Shown: one piece after another, positions 8,811 through 17,157 of the stretch
Layout of the letters: every line of letters begins with the position of its first letter
Position numbering within the stretch: position 1 is the first letter of the stretch
Assembly: GCA_045628945.1 (NCBI GenBank)
Contig: JAZQQG010000006.1
Span: 1 to 41,570 of the forward strand
Direction of reading: 5' to 3'
Length of the DNA stretch: 41,570 nucleotides
Origin: RGIG4034 sp045628945
Lineage (GTDB): Bacteria > Bacillota > Clostridia > Lachnospirales > Lachnospiraceae
The notes under the pieces: generated by a model
Told to the model about the DNA's origin: nothing
Database searches by the model: none
Seen by the model: the letters and a program-made list of their open reading frames with translations, nothing else
Position numbers and translations under genes: made by a program

Positions 8811-9215
8811 TTATAAAAACGATGGCAAGGTCACATCCTGCGGCTGCTTAACATCCTCATTCCTGTTCTCCTTGTGCTCCTCCGCATCCGTCGTGACGAT
8901 ACTTGCAAACTGTCCGTTCACCAACTCCGACAGCAACCGCTGTCCCCCGGAGGTTTTTAACATATCCATGGATAAATCCTGCAGATCGGTACGTCCTGCA
9001 ATCACCGTTCCATTCAGAGCCTCGATGAGTTCCGTATTCTCACTTACTTCCTCTACCTGCTTATCCAGAAGCTCCTTGAAATTCTTGGTAAGTTCTGCCT
9101 TCTGCTCCTCTGAAAGCTTCTGTGTTCCGGACACGGAAGAAGCCTTCACGGAAGAAGTTTGCTCCGAAGAGGTCGATATGGAATTCACATAACCCATCAG
9201 TTCATTTACGTTCAT
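8811..9215 (-). CDS. Small hypothetical protein (134 aa)
   Basis: I do not recognise this protein. It has a Ser/Thr-rich N-terminal part (about residues 10-32), then a hydrophilic helical stretch starting SEEQKAELTKNFKELLDKQ, and an acidic, Asn/Glu-rich C-terminal tail ending PSFL. There is no signal peptide or membrane segment. The start is uncertain: the ATG at 9215 is chosen because the longer reading from 9293 would begin inside the predicted -10 box. The ribosome binding site at 9215 is weak. It has its own candidate promoter, a long leader with a 9-bp hairpin, and a hairpin terminator behind it, so it appears to be an expressed unit. Confidence 0.6.
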   Translation of the reverse strand: MNVNELMGYVNSISTSSEQTSSVKASSVSGTQKLSEEQKAELTKNFKELLDKQVEEVSENTELIEALNGTVIAGRTDLQDLSMDMLKTSGGQRLLSELVNGQFASIVTTDAEEHKENRNEDVKQPQDVTLPSFL

Positions 9216-9252
9216 ATCTCTATGCTTACCAAAATCCTGTTCCTGTCCTATC

Positions 9253-9285
9253 CTATGGTGGAGGAATCTTTTCGCCCCACCATAG
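9253..9285 (-). other. Leader hairpin of the 134-aa gene
   Basis: A perfect 9-bp inverted repeat, CTATGGTGG (9253-9261) and CCACCATAG (9277-9285), with a 15-nt loop. It starts about at the predicted transcription start and precedes the 9215 ATG by about 40 nt. No T tract follows, so it is probably not a terminator for the serpin gene. Confidence 0.55.
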
Positions 9286-9288
9286 AAT

Positions 9289-9318
9289 ATCATACCACAA
9301 GGTCCTACAGATTCGCAA
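9289..9318 (-). promoter_or_regulatory. Candidate promoter of the 134-aa gene
   Basis: Minus-strand TTGCGA (9313-9318), 18-bp spacer, TATGAT (9289-9294). It overlaps the last codons of the serpin gene. Confidence 0.5.
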
Positions 9319-10672
9319 TATATCCGGAAAACAGAATCATACCGGTCTCCCGATCCTGAATAAAAAAGACGAAAGGATGATCCACAATAAAATTCACGAT
9401 TTCATAATCCCGCATTGCGGTCGCTTCACATTTCATCATAATCTCGGTAACTGCAGCTGCGCGGGTACCGCACTCGTCGATTTCCAGTGCTGCCTTATGC
9501 ACTACCTCGGATACAACTAATTTTTTGCCCATAAGGTCGAAATCAGCGCCCTCCAGGTAGGCATCGGTCATTCCCAGGGTTCTTAACATATTATCCAAGC
9601 CACCGATGGTATAGTCCATCTTACATTTCGGAAGTCGGAAATCCTCGATGGTCTGATAGCCGCTTCTCATAAGCTTGGTCAGATAATCATTTTTATCCTC
9701 CGAAGAGAAGGCATTCCACAATTCCAAGACATTCTCATCCGTGTTCTCCGGAATCAGAATGTTCATGCAATAAGTACTGTCCTTATAAGGAACGCTTAAG
9801 CCACGCAGTCCGTTTTCTACACGGTAACGATAGGAGGAACCGTAATCGTTCATCATCTCAACCAGGTTCACAGACTTCGTTCCGTAGAACTCGCTCTCTC
9901 TGGTGTTCTCTTCCTCAAATTCGTTGCTCCACTTCCCATTGAAATAGACCGCATTGATAATCTCTAACACCGTGTCGATGTCGACCTCATCTTTAAGCTT
10001 CGGTATCATTCCACCGGTATTCTCCGATACCCAGGCATTGATTCGATCGCAGGTCTCCTTCGGGTTCTTGATGAAATCCGCCGAAAAAATCTTCGCTCCG
10101 TAATATCCTTCCACCGTCGGAAGATATTCCGAATAGAAAGTCTCCTCCAGTTCGTCCTGAAAACACTGATTCAGCCAGAGCGAATTCGCAGTATCCAATC
10201 TGGTTTCCTCGCTGACTTCCTCGGTCAAAAAAGAATACAGCAGTTGATTGACCGAATCCAGATCACTGACATGAAGCATATCCAAAATCTGCTGTTTCGT
10301 CTCGCCACCGGCCCCGTTTACGAGCACCAGAAGCGCCATAGCCAGTGAATACGGGCTATAGAAGTAATTGTCACCTGCCGCCGCAATCATGACATCCATG
10401 TCATAACCAAACAGATTCAATGTATCTCGCAACATATTCTCCATGTCAGGATCACCGGTTCCGACCACCGGCTTCACGATATCCGGTTTTTTCCCATTCT
10501 CAGATGAGGTAAGCTGCGTCACAGTTCTTCCATCAATAGCAGGCTGGTTTAGTGCCGTCTGCTTTCTTCCCGAGTTCCCTTTTCCACAGCCAAACAGTCC
10601 TACTGCCATTACACCGGCCAGTCCCAGTGCCAGAATTCTTCTACACAGATTATTCTTCATTCTTTTTCCCAT
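9305..10672 (-). CDS. Serpin-family protease inhibitor, lipoprotein
   Basis: Serpins trap serine or cysteine proteases by a suicide mechanism. The 455-residue protein begins with a lipoprotein signal peptide (lipobox LFGC, Cys29), a low-complexity linker to about residue 75, then a full serpin fold including FYSPYSLAMALLVLVNGAGG and NAVYFNGKWSNEF. The reactive-centre-loop hinge ECGTRAAAVT is at 400-409 and the conserved HPFVFFI follows at 432-438. The hinge keeps Gly, Thr and the Ala run needed for loop insertion, which suggests an inhibitory serpin. The loop between hinge and HPF is about five residues longer than in antitrypsin and holds a Cys and an Arg, so the P1 residue cannot be assigned. 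It is likely anchored outside the cell membrane. Start at 10672 or four codons later. Its own promoter is unclear. Confidence 0.93.
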   Translation of the reverse strand: MGKRMKNNLCRRILALGLAGVMAVGLFGCGKGNSGRKQTALNQPAIDGRTVTQLTSSENGKKPDIVKPVVGTGDPDMENMLRDTLNLFGYDMDVMIAAAGDNYFYSPYSLAMALLVLVNGAGGETKQQILDMLHVSDLDSVNQLLYSFLTEEVSEETRLDTANSLWLNQCFQDELEETFYSEYLPTVEGYYGAKIFSADFIKNPKETCDRINAWVSENTGGMIPKLKDEVDIDTVLEIINAVYFNGKWSNEFEEENTRESEFYGTKSVNLVEMMNDYGSSYRYRVENGLRGLSVPYKDSTYCMNILIPENTDENVLELWNAFSSEDKNDYLTKLMRSGYQTIEDFRLPKCKMDYTIGGLDNMLRTLGMTDAYLEGADFDLMGKKLVVSEVVHKAALEIDECGTRAAAVTEIMMKCEATAMRDYEIVNFIVDHPFVFFIQDRETGMILFSGYIANL

Positions 10673-10713
10673 CGGTCTTCTATCCTTCCCCCGTTCCGGG
10701 GTAGAGCTTCATT

Positions 10714-10759
10714 ACAAAAAGAAAACCTCCCTTTCTATCTTAAGATACGAAAGGGAGGT
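10714..10759 (-). terminator. Terminator of the butyrate operon
   Basis: Minus-strand 11-bp stem ACCTCCCTTTC / GAAAGGGAGGT (10749-10759 and 10725-10735) around a TATCTTAAGATA inner palindrome, followed by TTTTCTTTTT. It lies about 27 nt after the etfA stop. Confidence 0.9.
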
Positions 10760-10785
10760 CAATCTTTTATGGATTATTCCAACAA

Positions 10786-11835
10786 TTACTTGTTTGCAAT
10801 TGCACTCTTCAGAGCTGCGGTTAACTGAGGAACGATCTTATTTAAATCGCCTACTACACCGTAATCAGCTACATCGAAGATAGGAGCATCCTCATCCTTG
10901 TTGATTGCAACAATGATGTCGGACTCTTCCATACCTGCTACGTGCTGAATAGCACCGGAGATACCGATTGCGAAATATACATGAGGACGAACGGTCTTAC
11001 CGGTCTGTCCAACCTGCAGATCCTTCGGCTTCCAGCCTGCATCTACTACTGCACGAGAGCAGGATACCTGTCCGCCAAGAACCTCAGCGAGATCCTCAAG
11101 CATCTTGAAGTTCTCAGGGCTACCAACACCACGACCACCGGAAACAAGAATCTTTGCTTCCATAATGTCCTTAATGTCGGATACAGCCTTAACAACTTCC
11201 TTAATGGTAACGTACTTGTTGTTCGGAGTGAAGCCGGGATTGAACTCAATCACATTAGCCTTAGCACCTGCGATAGGAGCAATCTTCTGCATAACGCCGG
11301 GACGAACGGTAGCCATCTGAGGACGGTTGTTCGGACAAGCGATGGTAGCGATGGTGTTACCACCGAATGCAGGACGAGTCATAAGCAACTGATTGTGCTT
11401 CTGCTCAGCTTCCTTACCGGGGATCGCAACAAGAGGGAAATCACCGATTTCAAGAACGGTACAGTCAGCGGTAAGACCGGTCTGTACACGAGCGGAAACG
11501 GTAGGTCCAAGATCACGACCGATAGCAGTTGCACCTACTAACATGATGTCAGGCTTGAACTCATTGATTACTGCAGAAAGTGCATGTGCGTAAGGCTCGG
11601 TTCTGTAGGTTTCAAGTTCCTTGTCATCTACAACGATAACCTTATCAGCGCCGTACTCAGCGAGCTTATCTGCAAGATTCTTAACATTGTAACCGATTAA
11701 TACTGCGGTAACTTCAGTGTTTAAAGGAGCAGCAAGATCTTTTGCCTTTCCCAGTAATTCGTAAGAGATAGAACTAATTTCGTTGTCTACCTGCTGTGCA
11801 AAGACATACACGCCCTTATATTCTTCTAAGTTCAT
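10786..11835 (-). CDS. etfA: Electron transfer flavoprotein alpha subunit
   Basis: EtfA pairs with EtfB and butyryl-CoA dehydrogenase to pass electrons from NADH; in anaerobes the complex bifurcates them to crotonyl-CoA and ferredoxin. The 349-residue protein has the N-terminal ETF domain and a C-terminal FAD-binding domain with SGGRGVGSPENF near residue 232, QTGKTVRPHVYFAIGISGA near 277 and a terminal DLNKIVPQL. The length is usual for EtfA. It is the last gene of the thl-crt-hbd-bcd-etfB-etfA operon, 32 nt after etfB with a good AGAAAGGAT site, and is followed by a strong terminator. The bifurcating role is inferred from the bcd-etf context. Confidence 0.96.
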   Translation of the reverse strand: MNLEEYKGVYVFAQQVDNEISSISYELLGKAKDLAAPLNTEVTAVLIGYNVKNLADKLAEYGADKVIVVDDKELETYRTEPYAHALSAVINEFKPDIMLVGATAIGRDLGPTVSARVQTGLTADCTVLEIGDFPLVAIPGKEAEQKHNQLLMTRPAFGGNTIATIACPNNRPQMATVRPGVMQKIAPIAGAKANVIEFNPGFTPNNKYVTIKEVVKAVSDIKDIMEAKILVSGGRGVGSPENFKMLEDLAEVLGGQVSCSRAVVDAGWKPKDLQVGQTGKTVRPHVYFAIGISGAIQHVAGMEESDIIVAINKDEDAPIFDVADYGVVGDLNKIVPQLTAALKSAIANK

Positions 11836-11867
11836 GATTATTATCCTTTCTTATCTTCTATAGTTGA

Positions 11868-12653
11868 TTAGATTACGAACTTCTCTTTCATCTTGCCAAC
11901 AATGTACTCAACTGCATCTTCGGGAGAATCGGGAGTAACCTTCTCACCTGCACCCTTACGTACCTTATCGGAAGCCTTAGCGATCTTGGTAGGAGAACCT
12001 GCAAGACCTAAGTTGGAGTCTTCAACATCCTTCAGATCTGCTCTGCCCCAAGTGGTGATCTCTGCTGCACATGCATCAAAGATTCCGCCGGGAGTCATGT
12101 AACGAGGATCGTTTAACTCTGCAAGAGCGGTAACAAGACAAGGAGTCTGAGCCTCAATGATATGATATCTGTCATCATACTGACGCTTAACGATTACCTT
12201 ATCTCCGTCAACACTAATCTCCTGTGCGTAGGAAATTACGGGAATACCAAGATGCTCAGCAATCTGAGGACCTACCTGAGCGGTATCACCGTCAATTGCC
12301 TGACGACCGGTGATAATAAGATCATAATCAAGGTTGCGAATAGCACCTGCAATAGTAGTAGAAGTAGCCCAGGTATCTGCACCACCTAATACTCTATCGG
12401 TAACAAGGATACCCTTGTCAGCACCCATGGCGATTGCTTCACGAAGAACATCTGCTGCCTTAGGAAGACCCATGGTTAATACGGTAACTTCTGCACCGTA
12501 CTGATCCTTAAGACGAAGAGCTGCCTCAAGACCGGCCTTGTCATCAGGGTTCATGATGGCAAGCATTGCGCCTCTGTCAAGAGTTCCGTCAGGATTAAAT
12601 TTTACACCACCCTTAGTATCGGGAACCTGCTTAATACAAACGATAACTTTCAC
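11868..12653 (-). CDS. etfB: Electron transfer flavoprotein beta subunit
   Basis: Partner of EtfA in the butyryl-CoA dehydrogenase/Etf complex. The 261-residue product starts MKVIVCIKQVPDTKGGVKF, typical of EtfB, and carries the ETF-beta signature region IITGRQAIDGDTAQVGPQ near residue 115. The start codon is GTG at 12653 behind a strong AGGAGG-type site (GTAGGAGGACAGAATC), only 12 nt after the bcd stop, which suggests translational coupling. Family and position leave no serious alternative. Whether it supports flavin-based bifurcation cannot be read directly from sequence alone. Confidence 0.96.
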   Translation of the reverse strand: MKVIVCIKQVPDTKGGVKFNPDGTLDRGAMLAIMNPDDKAGLEAALRLKDQYGAEVTVLTMGLPKAADVLREAIAMGADKGILVTDRVLGGADTWATSTTIAGAIRNLDYDLIITGRQAIDGDTAQVGPQIAEHLGIPVISYAQEISVDGDKVIVKRQYDDRYHIIEAQTPCLVTALAELNDPRYMTPGGIFDACAAEITTWGRADLKDVEDSNLGLAGSPTKIAKASDKVRKGAGEKVTPDSPEDAVEYIVGKMKEKFVI

Positions 12654-12665
12654 GATTCTGTCCTC

Positions 12666-13832
12666 CTACTTTAATAAGTTTGCAGAGATAACCATACGCT
12701 GAACCTCGCTGGTTCCTTCGTAGATCTCTGTAATCTTAGCATCACGCATCATACGCTCTACGTCGTATTCCTTAATGAAGCCGTAACCACCGTGTAACTG
12801 AACTGCCTTCGTCGTTACTTCCATAGCAACCTCAGCAGCATATAACTTAGCCTGAGCAGCCTCTACAGAGTAAGAAACCTTAGGATTCTTGGTGAACTCG
12901 TCCTTCTTAAGTGCAGCCTTGTAAACAAGTAACTTAGCAGCTTCTACCTTGGTAGCCATATCTGCTAACTGGAACTGAGTATTCTGGAAAGCACTGATGG
13001 TCTTACCAAACTGCTTTCTTTCCTTAACGTAGTTAATGGTAGTCTCAAGAGCGCCCTCTGCAATACCAAGAGCCTGAGCAGCGATACCGATACGACCGCC
13101 GTCAAGAGTATGCATTGCAATTGCGAAGCCCTTACCCTGCTGACCTAAGATGTTCTCCTTAGGAATGCGGCAGTCGGTAAAGATTAACTCGTAAGTGGAG
13201 GAAGCACAGATACCCATCTTGTTTTCCTTGGTACCAAAGGAGAATCCGGGAGTACCCTTCTCTACGATGAATGCAGAGATCTCCTTCATGAACTTGCCTC
13301 TCTTCTCAATCTTGCCGGTTACAGCAAAGATTACATATACATCAGCTTCCTTACCGTTGGTAATGAAGCACTTGGATCCGTTCAGAACCCACTCATCGCC
13401 GTCAAGAACGGCCTTGGTCTGCTGACCCTGAGCATCGGTACCTGCACCGGGCTCGGTAAGACCGAAAGCACCAAGCTTCTCGCCCTTTGCAAGGGGTACT
13501 GCGTACTTCTGCTTCTGATCCTCGGTACCATAGGTAAGGATGGGATCTAAGCAAAGAGAGGTATGTGCGGATACAATAACACCGGTAGTACCGCAAACCT
13601 TGCTCATTTCCTCAACGCACATAGCGTAGGTAAGAATATCACAACCCTGACCGCCATACTGCTTCGGTGCGGGAATTCCTAAGAATCCGTACTTAGCAAG
13701 CTTGTCAACAGTCTCTCTGGGGAATCTGTGATTCTCATCAATTTCCTGTGCTAAAGGCTTCACTTCTTTTTCAGCGAAATCCTTGAATAACTGTCTCGCC
13801 ATTTCATGCTGCTTACTTAACGTAAAATCCAT
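12666..13832 (-). CDS. bcd: Butyryl-CoA dehydrogenase
   Basis: Reduces crotonyl-CoA to butyryl-CoA using electrons delivered by EtfAB. The 388-residue protein is a standard acyl-CoA dehydrogenase: FAD-binding AFGLTEPGAGTDAQ near residue 117, WVLNGSKCFITNG near 147, and IYEGTSEVQRMVI near the C-terminus, with Glu372 as the likely catalytic base. AGGAGG lies 11 nt before the ATG. The short-chain (butyryl) assignment comes from its place between hbd and etfB. It follows hbd by 44 nt in the operon. A generic acyl-CoA dehydrogenase role is the only alternative and is unlikely here. Confidence 0.95.
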   Translation of the reverse strand: MDFTLSKQHEMARQLFKDFAEKEVKPLAQEIDENHRFPRETVDKLAKYGFLGIPAPKQYGGQGCDILTYAMCVEEMSKVCGTTGVIVSAHTSLCLDPILTYGTEDQKQKYAVPLAKGEKLGAFGLTEPGAGTDAQGQQTKAVLDGDEWVLNGSKCFITNGKEADVYVIFAVTGKIEKRGKFMKEISAFIVEKGTPGFSFGTKENKMGICASSTYELIFTDCRIPKENILGQQGKGFAIAMHTLDGGRIGIAAQALGIAEGALETTINYVKERKQFGKTISAFQNTQFQLADMATKVEAAKLLVYKAALKKDEFTKNPKVSYSVEAAQAKLYAAEVAMEVTTKAVQLHGGYGFIKEYDVERMMRDAKITEIYEGTSEVQRMVISANLLK

Positions 13833-13876
13833 GATTTTTTATTCCTCCTAAAAAATTAAATACATCTTACAAACGA

Positions 13877-14749
13877 TTACAGCTGATCAACGGCAGTCTT
13901 CGTTCTGTCAGCGTTGTAAACGTAGAAGCCCTTACCGGACTTGCAGCCTAAGTTGCCGCCACGTACCATCTTGCGAAGAAGAGGACATGCACGATACTTA
14001 GAATCACCGGTCTCCTTGTAAAGAACATCCATAATTGCAAGGCAGATATCAAGACCGATGTAATCGCCTAACTCTAAGGGTCCCATAGGATGGTTAGCAC
14101 CAAGCTTCATTGCGGAATCGATACCCTCGATATCGGATACACCTTCCATCTTGATGAAAGCTGCTTCGTTGATCATAGGAATCAGAATTCTGTTTACTAC
14201 GAAGCCGGCTGCCTCATTCACCTGAACGGGAGTCTTGCCGATCTCAACAGAGATCTTCTTAATGCAGTCAACGATCTCAGCGGGAGTATTCACACCTGCG
14301 ATTACTTCGATTAACTTCATTCTGTCAGCAGGATTGAAGAAGTGCATACCTACTACAGGTCTGTTAACGCCCTTACCGATCTCGGTGATGGAAAGGGAAG
14401 AGGTGTTGGAAGAGAATACACACTCGGGCTTGCAGATTGCATCAAGCTCCTTAAAGGTGGTCTGCTTAACTTCCATATTCTCGAATGCTGCCTCAACGAT
14501 CAGATCGCAGTCAGCACATAAGTTTTCCTTAAGACCGGGAGTAATCTTAGCGCAGATTGCGTCTGCAGCCTCCTGAGTCATCTTTCCTTTTTCAACGAGC
14601 TTAGCGTAACCCTTAACAATCTTGTCCTTACCGCCTTCAGCCCACTCCTGCTTAATATCGCAGAGAGCTACTTCGTAGCCTTCGGTCTGAGCAAATGCCT
14701 TCGCAATACCCTGACCCATGGTACCAGCACCAATAACGCCTACCTTCAT
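13877..14749 (-). CDS. hbd: 3-hydroxybutyryl-CoA dehydrogenase
   Basis: Reduces acetoacetyl-CoA to 3-hydroxybutyryl-CoA with NAD(P)H, the second step of the butyrate route. The 290-residue protein has the Rossmann motif GAGTMG at 7-12, the substrate-site segment SSNTSSLS at 113-120, and the catalytic dyad His136 (in HFFNP) and Glu148. The C-terminal dimerisation domain is complete and the length is usual. The ATG follows AAGGAGGTTTTACC. A 94-nt gap with a small hairpin separates it from crt upstream; bcd follows 44 nt after its stop. Confidence 0.96.
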   Translation of the reverse strand: MKVGVIGAGTMGQGIAKAFAQTEGYEVALCDIKQEWAEGGKDKIVKGYAKLVEKGKMTQEAADAICAKITPGLKENLCADCDLIVEAAFENMEVKQTTFKELDAICKPECVFSSNTSSLSITEIGKGVNRPVVGMHFFNPADRMKLIEVIAGVNTPAEIVDCIKKISVEIGKTPVQVNEAAGFVVNRILIPMINEAAFIKMEGVSDIEGIDSAMKLGANHPMGPLELGDYIGLDICLAIMDVLYKETGDSKYRACPLLRKMVRGGNLGCKSGKGFYVYNADRTKTAVDQL

Positions 14750-14795
14750 GGTAAAACCTCCTTAAAATATAAAATATAATTATTTTTTTATTGAT

Positions 14796-14822
14796 CAAGA
14801 CCGTTTCGACTCTTCTTGATGG
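14796..14822 (-). other. Intercistronic hairpin between crt and hbd
   Basis: Inverted repeat ATCAAGA / TCTTGAT with a 13-nt loop, followed on the minus strand by an A-rich stretch rather than a T tract. It is therefore not a terminator; a processing or stability element is possible. Confidence 0.45.
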
Positions 14823-14843
14823 AAAAGAGCACCCTGGTCGAGA

Positions 14844-15674
14844 TTACTTATTCTGGAAAGGAACAACCTTTAACTTCTTTTCCTTGTCTTTCTCAAGGAA
14901 GTTGCCCATTCCTGCCTTCTGATCCTCGGTCTCGAAGCAGTCACCGAATAACTTCTCTTCGATAACGATTGCCTGATCCATATCTACCTGAAGACCATCG
15001 TTGATTGCCTTCTTGCAGTTACGAACAGCGATAGGAGCCTGCTGTGCAATGCCGGTTGCCATCTTCATAGCAGCAGCCATCAGGTTCTCCTTCGCGGTAG
15101 CGGTAACATTGCCTGCTTCATCAACAGTAGCACCGATTACCTGGTTTACCAGACCGATTCTGTAGGCTTCGTCAGCCTTGATGTTACGAGCGGTGTAGAT
15201 TAACTGCTTTGCCATTCCGGGGCTTACGAGACGAGCAAGTCTCTGGGTACCGCCGAAGCCGGGGGTAATGCCTAAGCCAACCTCAGGCTGACCGAATACT
15301 GCGTTGTCAGAGCAGATACGAATATCACAGCTCATGGAGATCTCACAACCGCCGCCCAATGCAAAGCCGTTAACAGCTGCAATTACGGGAAGAGGGAAAG
15401 TCTCTAACTTGCGGAAAACATCGTTTCCTTTCTTGCCGAAGGCTTCACCTTCTGCCTTGGTTAAGGTGCTCATCTCACCGATATCAGCACCTGCAACGAA
15501 GCTCTTCTCACCTGCGCCGGTAAGGATCAGACAACGAACCGTGTTCAGATCTACGGCGTCAAGGGTAGCATTCAACTCATCAAGCACCTGAGAATTCAGT
15601 GCATTTAATGCTTTTTCTCTTGCGATGGTGATGGTAGCAACCGCACCATTCACTTCATACTGGATGTACTCCAT
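14844..15674 (-). CDS. crt: 3-hydroxybutyryl-CoA dehydratase (crotonase)
   Basis: Dehydrates 3-hydroxybutyryl-CoA to crotonyl-CoA. The 276-residue enoyl-CoA hydratase-fold protein has the oxyanion-hole segment AGADIGEM at 61-68, GGGCEISMSCD with catalytic Glu111, and FGQPEVGLG with catalytic Glu131, followed by GITPGFGGTQRL. It is about 15 residues longer than the common 261-residue crotonase, with a Lys-rich C-terminal tail (EKDKEKKLKVVPFQ). The ATG follows ACAGGAGGCAAAAAA. It is the second gene of the operon, 130 nt after thl, with a strong hairpin in that gap. Confidence 0.95.
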   Translation of the reverse strand: MEYIQYEVNGAVATITIAREKALNALNSQVLDELNATLDAVDLNTVRCLILTGAGEKSFVAGADIGEMSTLTKAEGEAFGKKGNDVFRKLETFPLPVIAAVNGFALGGGCEISMSCDIRICSDNAVFGQPEVGLGITPGFGGTQRLARLVSPGMAKQLIYTARNIKADEAYRIGLVNQVIGATVDEAGNVTATAKENLMAAAMKMATGIAQQAPIAVRNCKKAINDGLQVDMDQAIVIEEKLFGDCFETEDQKAGMGNFLEKDKEKKLKVVPFQNK

Positions 15675-15752
15675 TTTTTTGCCTCCTGTTGGGGATTATT
15701 TAATAATGAGGGACGAAAACATTGTTAATAGGTTCCGACCCTACACATGCAA

Positions 15753-15786
15753 ACAGAAAGTGCCGGAAAAAACCGACGCTTTCTGT
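15753..15786 (-). other. Strong hairpin between thl and crt
   Basis: ACAGAAAGCGTCGG pairs with CCGGCACTTTCTGT (14 positions, mostly paired) with a TTTTTT loop, 18 nt after the thl stop. Only three T residues follow, so it looks like a partial terminator or mRNA-processing element that could set the ratio of thl to the downstream genes. Confidence 0.6.
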
Positions 15787-15804
15787 CTTATGTTCTGTAT
15801 CGGA

Positions 15805-16986
15805 TTAGTCTCTCTCAACGATAGTGGAGCAACCCATACCACCACCGATACACAGAGTAGCAAGACCCTTCTTGGCATCTGCCTTAACCATCTCATGAAG
15901 CAGAGTAACCAGAATACGGCATCCGGAAGCACCTACGGGATGTCCGAGAGCAATTGCACCACCGTTGGGGTTTAACTGTCTGTCAACATCGATTCCAAGA
16001 TCCTTACCTACTGCTACGGACTGTGCAGCGAATGCCTCGTTTGCCTCGATGATATCGAAATCTTCAATCTTCATACCGGTCTTAGCAAGAACCTTCTTGG
16101 TGGATGCTACAGGTCCGATACCCATGATGGAAGGATCTACACCGCCAAGAGCACCGGCTACGAAGGTAGCCATAGGCTTAACGCCTAACTCCTTAGCCTT
16201 CTCCTCGCTCATAACAACGATTGCAGCCGCACCGTCGTTAATACCGGAAGCATTACCTGCGGTAACGAATCCGTCAGGATTGATAGGACGAAGCTTAGCA
16301 AGAGCCTCGATGGTAGAACCTGCACGAGGTCCCTCATCTACCTTGAACTCAACAAGCTCTTTCTTCTTCTTAACCATAACAGGAACGATCTCATCATCGA
16401 ATGCGCCTGCAGCCTGTGCCTTCTCGCACTTTAACTGGCTCTTCAGAGCGAACTCATCCAGTTCTTCTCTGGTTAAGCCCCACTGCTCACAGATGTTGTC
16501 AGCGGTCTTAATCATATGATAATCATTGAATGCATCCCAAAGAGCATCCTTAATCATGGTATCAACCAGAACGCCGTTGTTCATTCTGTAACCGTAACGG
16601 CCCTGAGGAATTGCGTAAGGAGCCATGGACATATTCTCCATACCACCTGCTACAACGATATCTGCGTCGCCTGCCTGAATCATCTGTGCAGCCATGTTAA
16701 CGCAGTTCAGACCGGAGCCACATACTACGTTAGCGGTAACAGCAGGAACTTCGATAGGAAGGCCGGCCTTCAGTGATGCCTGACGAGCTACGTTCTGTCC
16801 AAGACCTGCCTGGATAACACAACCCATGTAAACGTGATCAACCTGCTCAGGCTTAACACCTGCTCTGTTTAATGCTTCCTTAATAACGATTGCGCCAAGT
16901 TCAACAGCGGGAGTAGTGGATAAAGAACCACCCATTGTACCGATTGCTGTACGGCAAGCGCCTGCCAATACTACTTTCTTTGCCAT
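15805..16986 (-). CDS. thl: Acetyl-CoA acetyltransferase (thiolase)
   Basis: Condenses two acetyl-CoA into acetoacetyl-CoA, the entry step of butyrate synthesis. The 393-residue protein has the nucleophile Cys89 in VVCGSGLNC, GHPVGASGCR with His349, and the second active-site Cys379 in LCIGGGMGCS. I chose the ATG at 16986, which follows AAAGGAGTCATTATT and gives the normal MAKKVVLAGACRT start; the longer reading from 17097 runs back through the promoter. First gene of the thl-crt-hbd-bcd-etfB-etfA operon, with a good sigma-A promoter carrying an inverted repeat over its -10. Confidence 0.97.
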   Translation of the reverse strand: MAKKVVLAGACRTAIGTMGGSLSTTPAVELGAIVIKEALNRAGVKPEQVDHVYMGCVIQAGLGQNVARQASLKAGLPIEVPAVTANVVCGSGLNCVNMAAQMIQAGDADIVVAGGMENMSMAPYAIPQGRYGYRMNNGVLVDTMIKDALWDAFNDYHMIKTADNICEQWGLTREELDEFALKSQLKCEKAQAAGAFDDEIVPVMVKKKKELVEFKVDEGPRAGSTIEALAKLRPINPDGFVTAGNASGINDGAAAIVVMSEEKAKELGVKPMATFVAGALGGVDPSIMGIGPVASTKKVLAKTGMKIEDFDIIEANEAFAAQSVAVGKDLGIDVDRQLNPNGGAIALGHPVGASGCRILVTLLHEMVKADAKKGLATLCIGGGMGCSTIVERD

Positions 16987-17049
16987 AATAATGACTCCTT
17001 TCGTTTTATGAAAATGAAATAAAATGATTGTTATTTTTTTATCATTCCA

Positions 17050-17070
17050 CTGTGGGATATTGTACCACAG
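17050..17070 (-). promoter_or_regulatory. Candidate operator over the thl -10 box
   Basis: A 21-bp inverted repeat, CTGTGG-N9-CCACAG, encloses the TACAAT -10 of the thl promoter. Its position suits a repressor. It does not match the Rex box I know for clostridia, so the cognate protein is unknown. Confidence 0.4.
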
Positions 17071-17087
17071 CAGGACCGTTTTTGCAA
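17059..17087 (-). promoter_or_regulatory. Sigma-A-type promoter of the butyrate operon
   Basis: Minus-strand TTGCAA (17082-17087), 17-bp spacer, TACAAT (17059-17064), about 70 nt upstream of the thl ATG. Confidence 0.75.
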
Positions 17088-17157
17088 GCAAAACCATGCC
17101 GAAAAGGCAGTGAAAAAACAGGATTGTTCCGCTGCAAAAATCGGAAGCTTAAGACAC

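Noticed and set aside
9253..9285. Hairpin as a terminator of the serpin gene
   Set aside because: No T tract follows on the minus strand, and the stem lies at the predicted start of the next transcript.
17050..17070. Rex-binding site before thl
   Set aside because: The repeat CTGTGG/CCACAG does not match the TTGTTAA/TTAACAA form I know for clostridial Rex, so no regulator name was given.
16987..17097. N-terminal extension of the thiolase to 17097
   Set aside because: The extension would run back through the promoter and its residues do not resemble thiolases; AAAGGAGTC supports the ATG at 16986.
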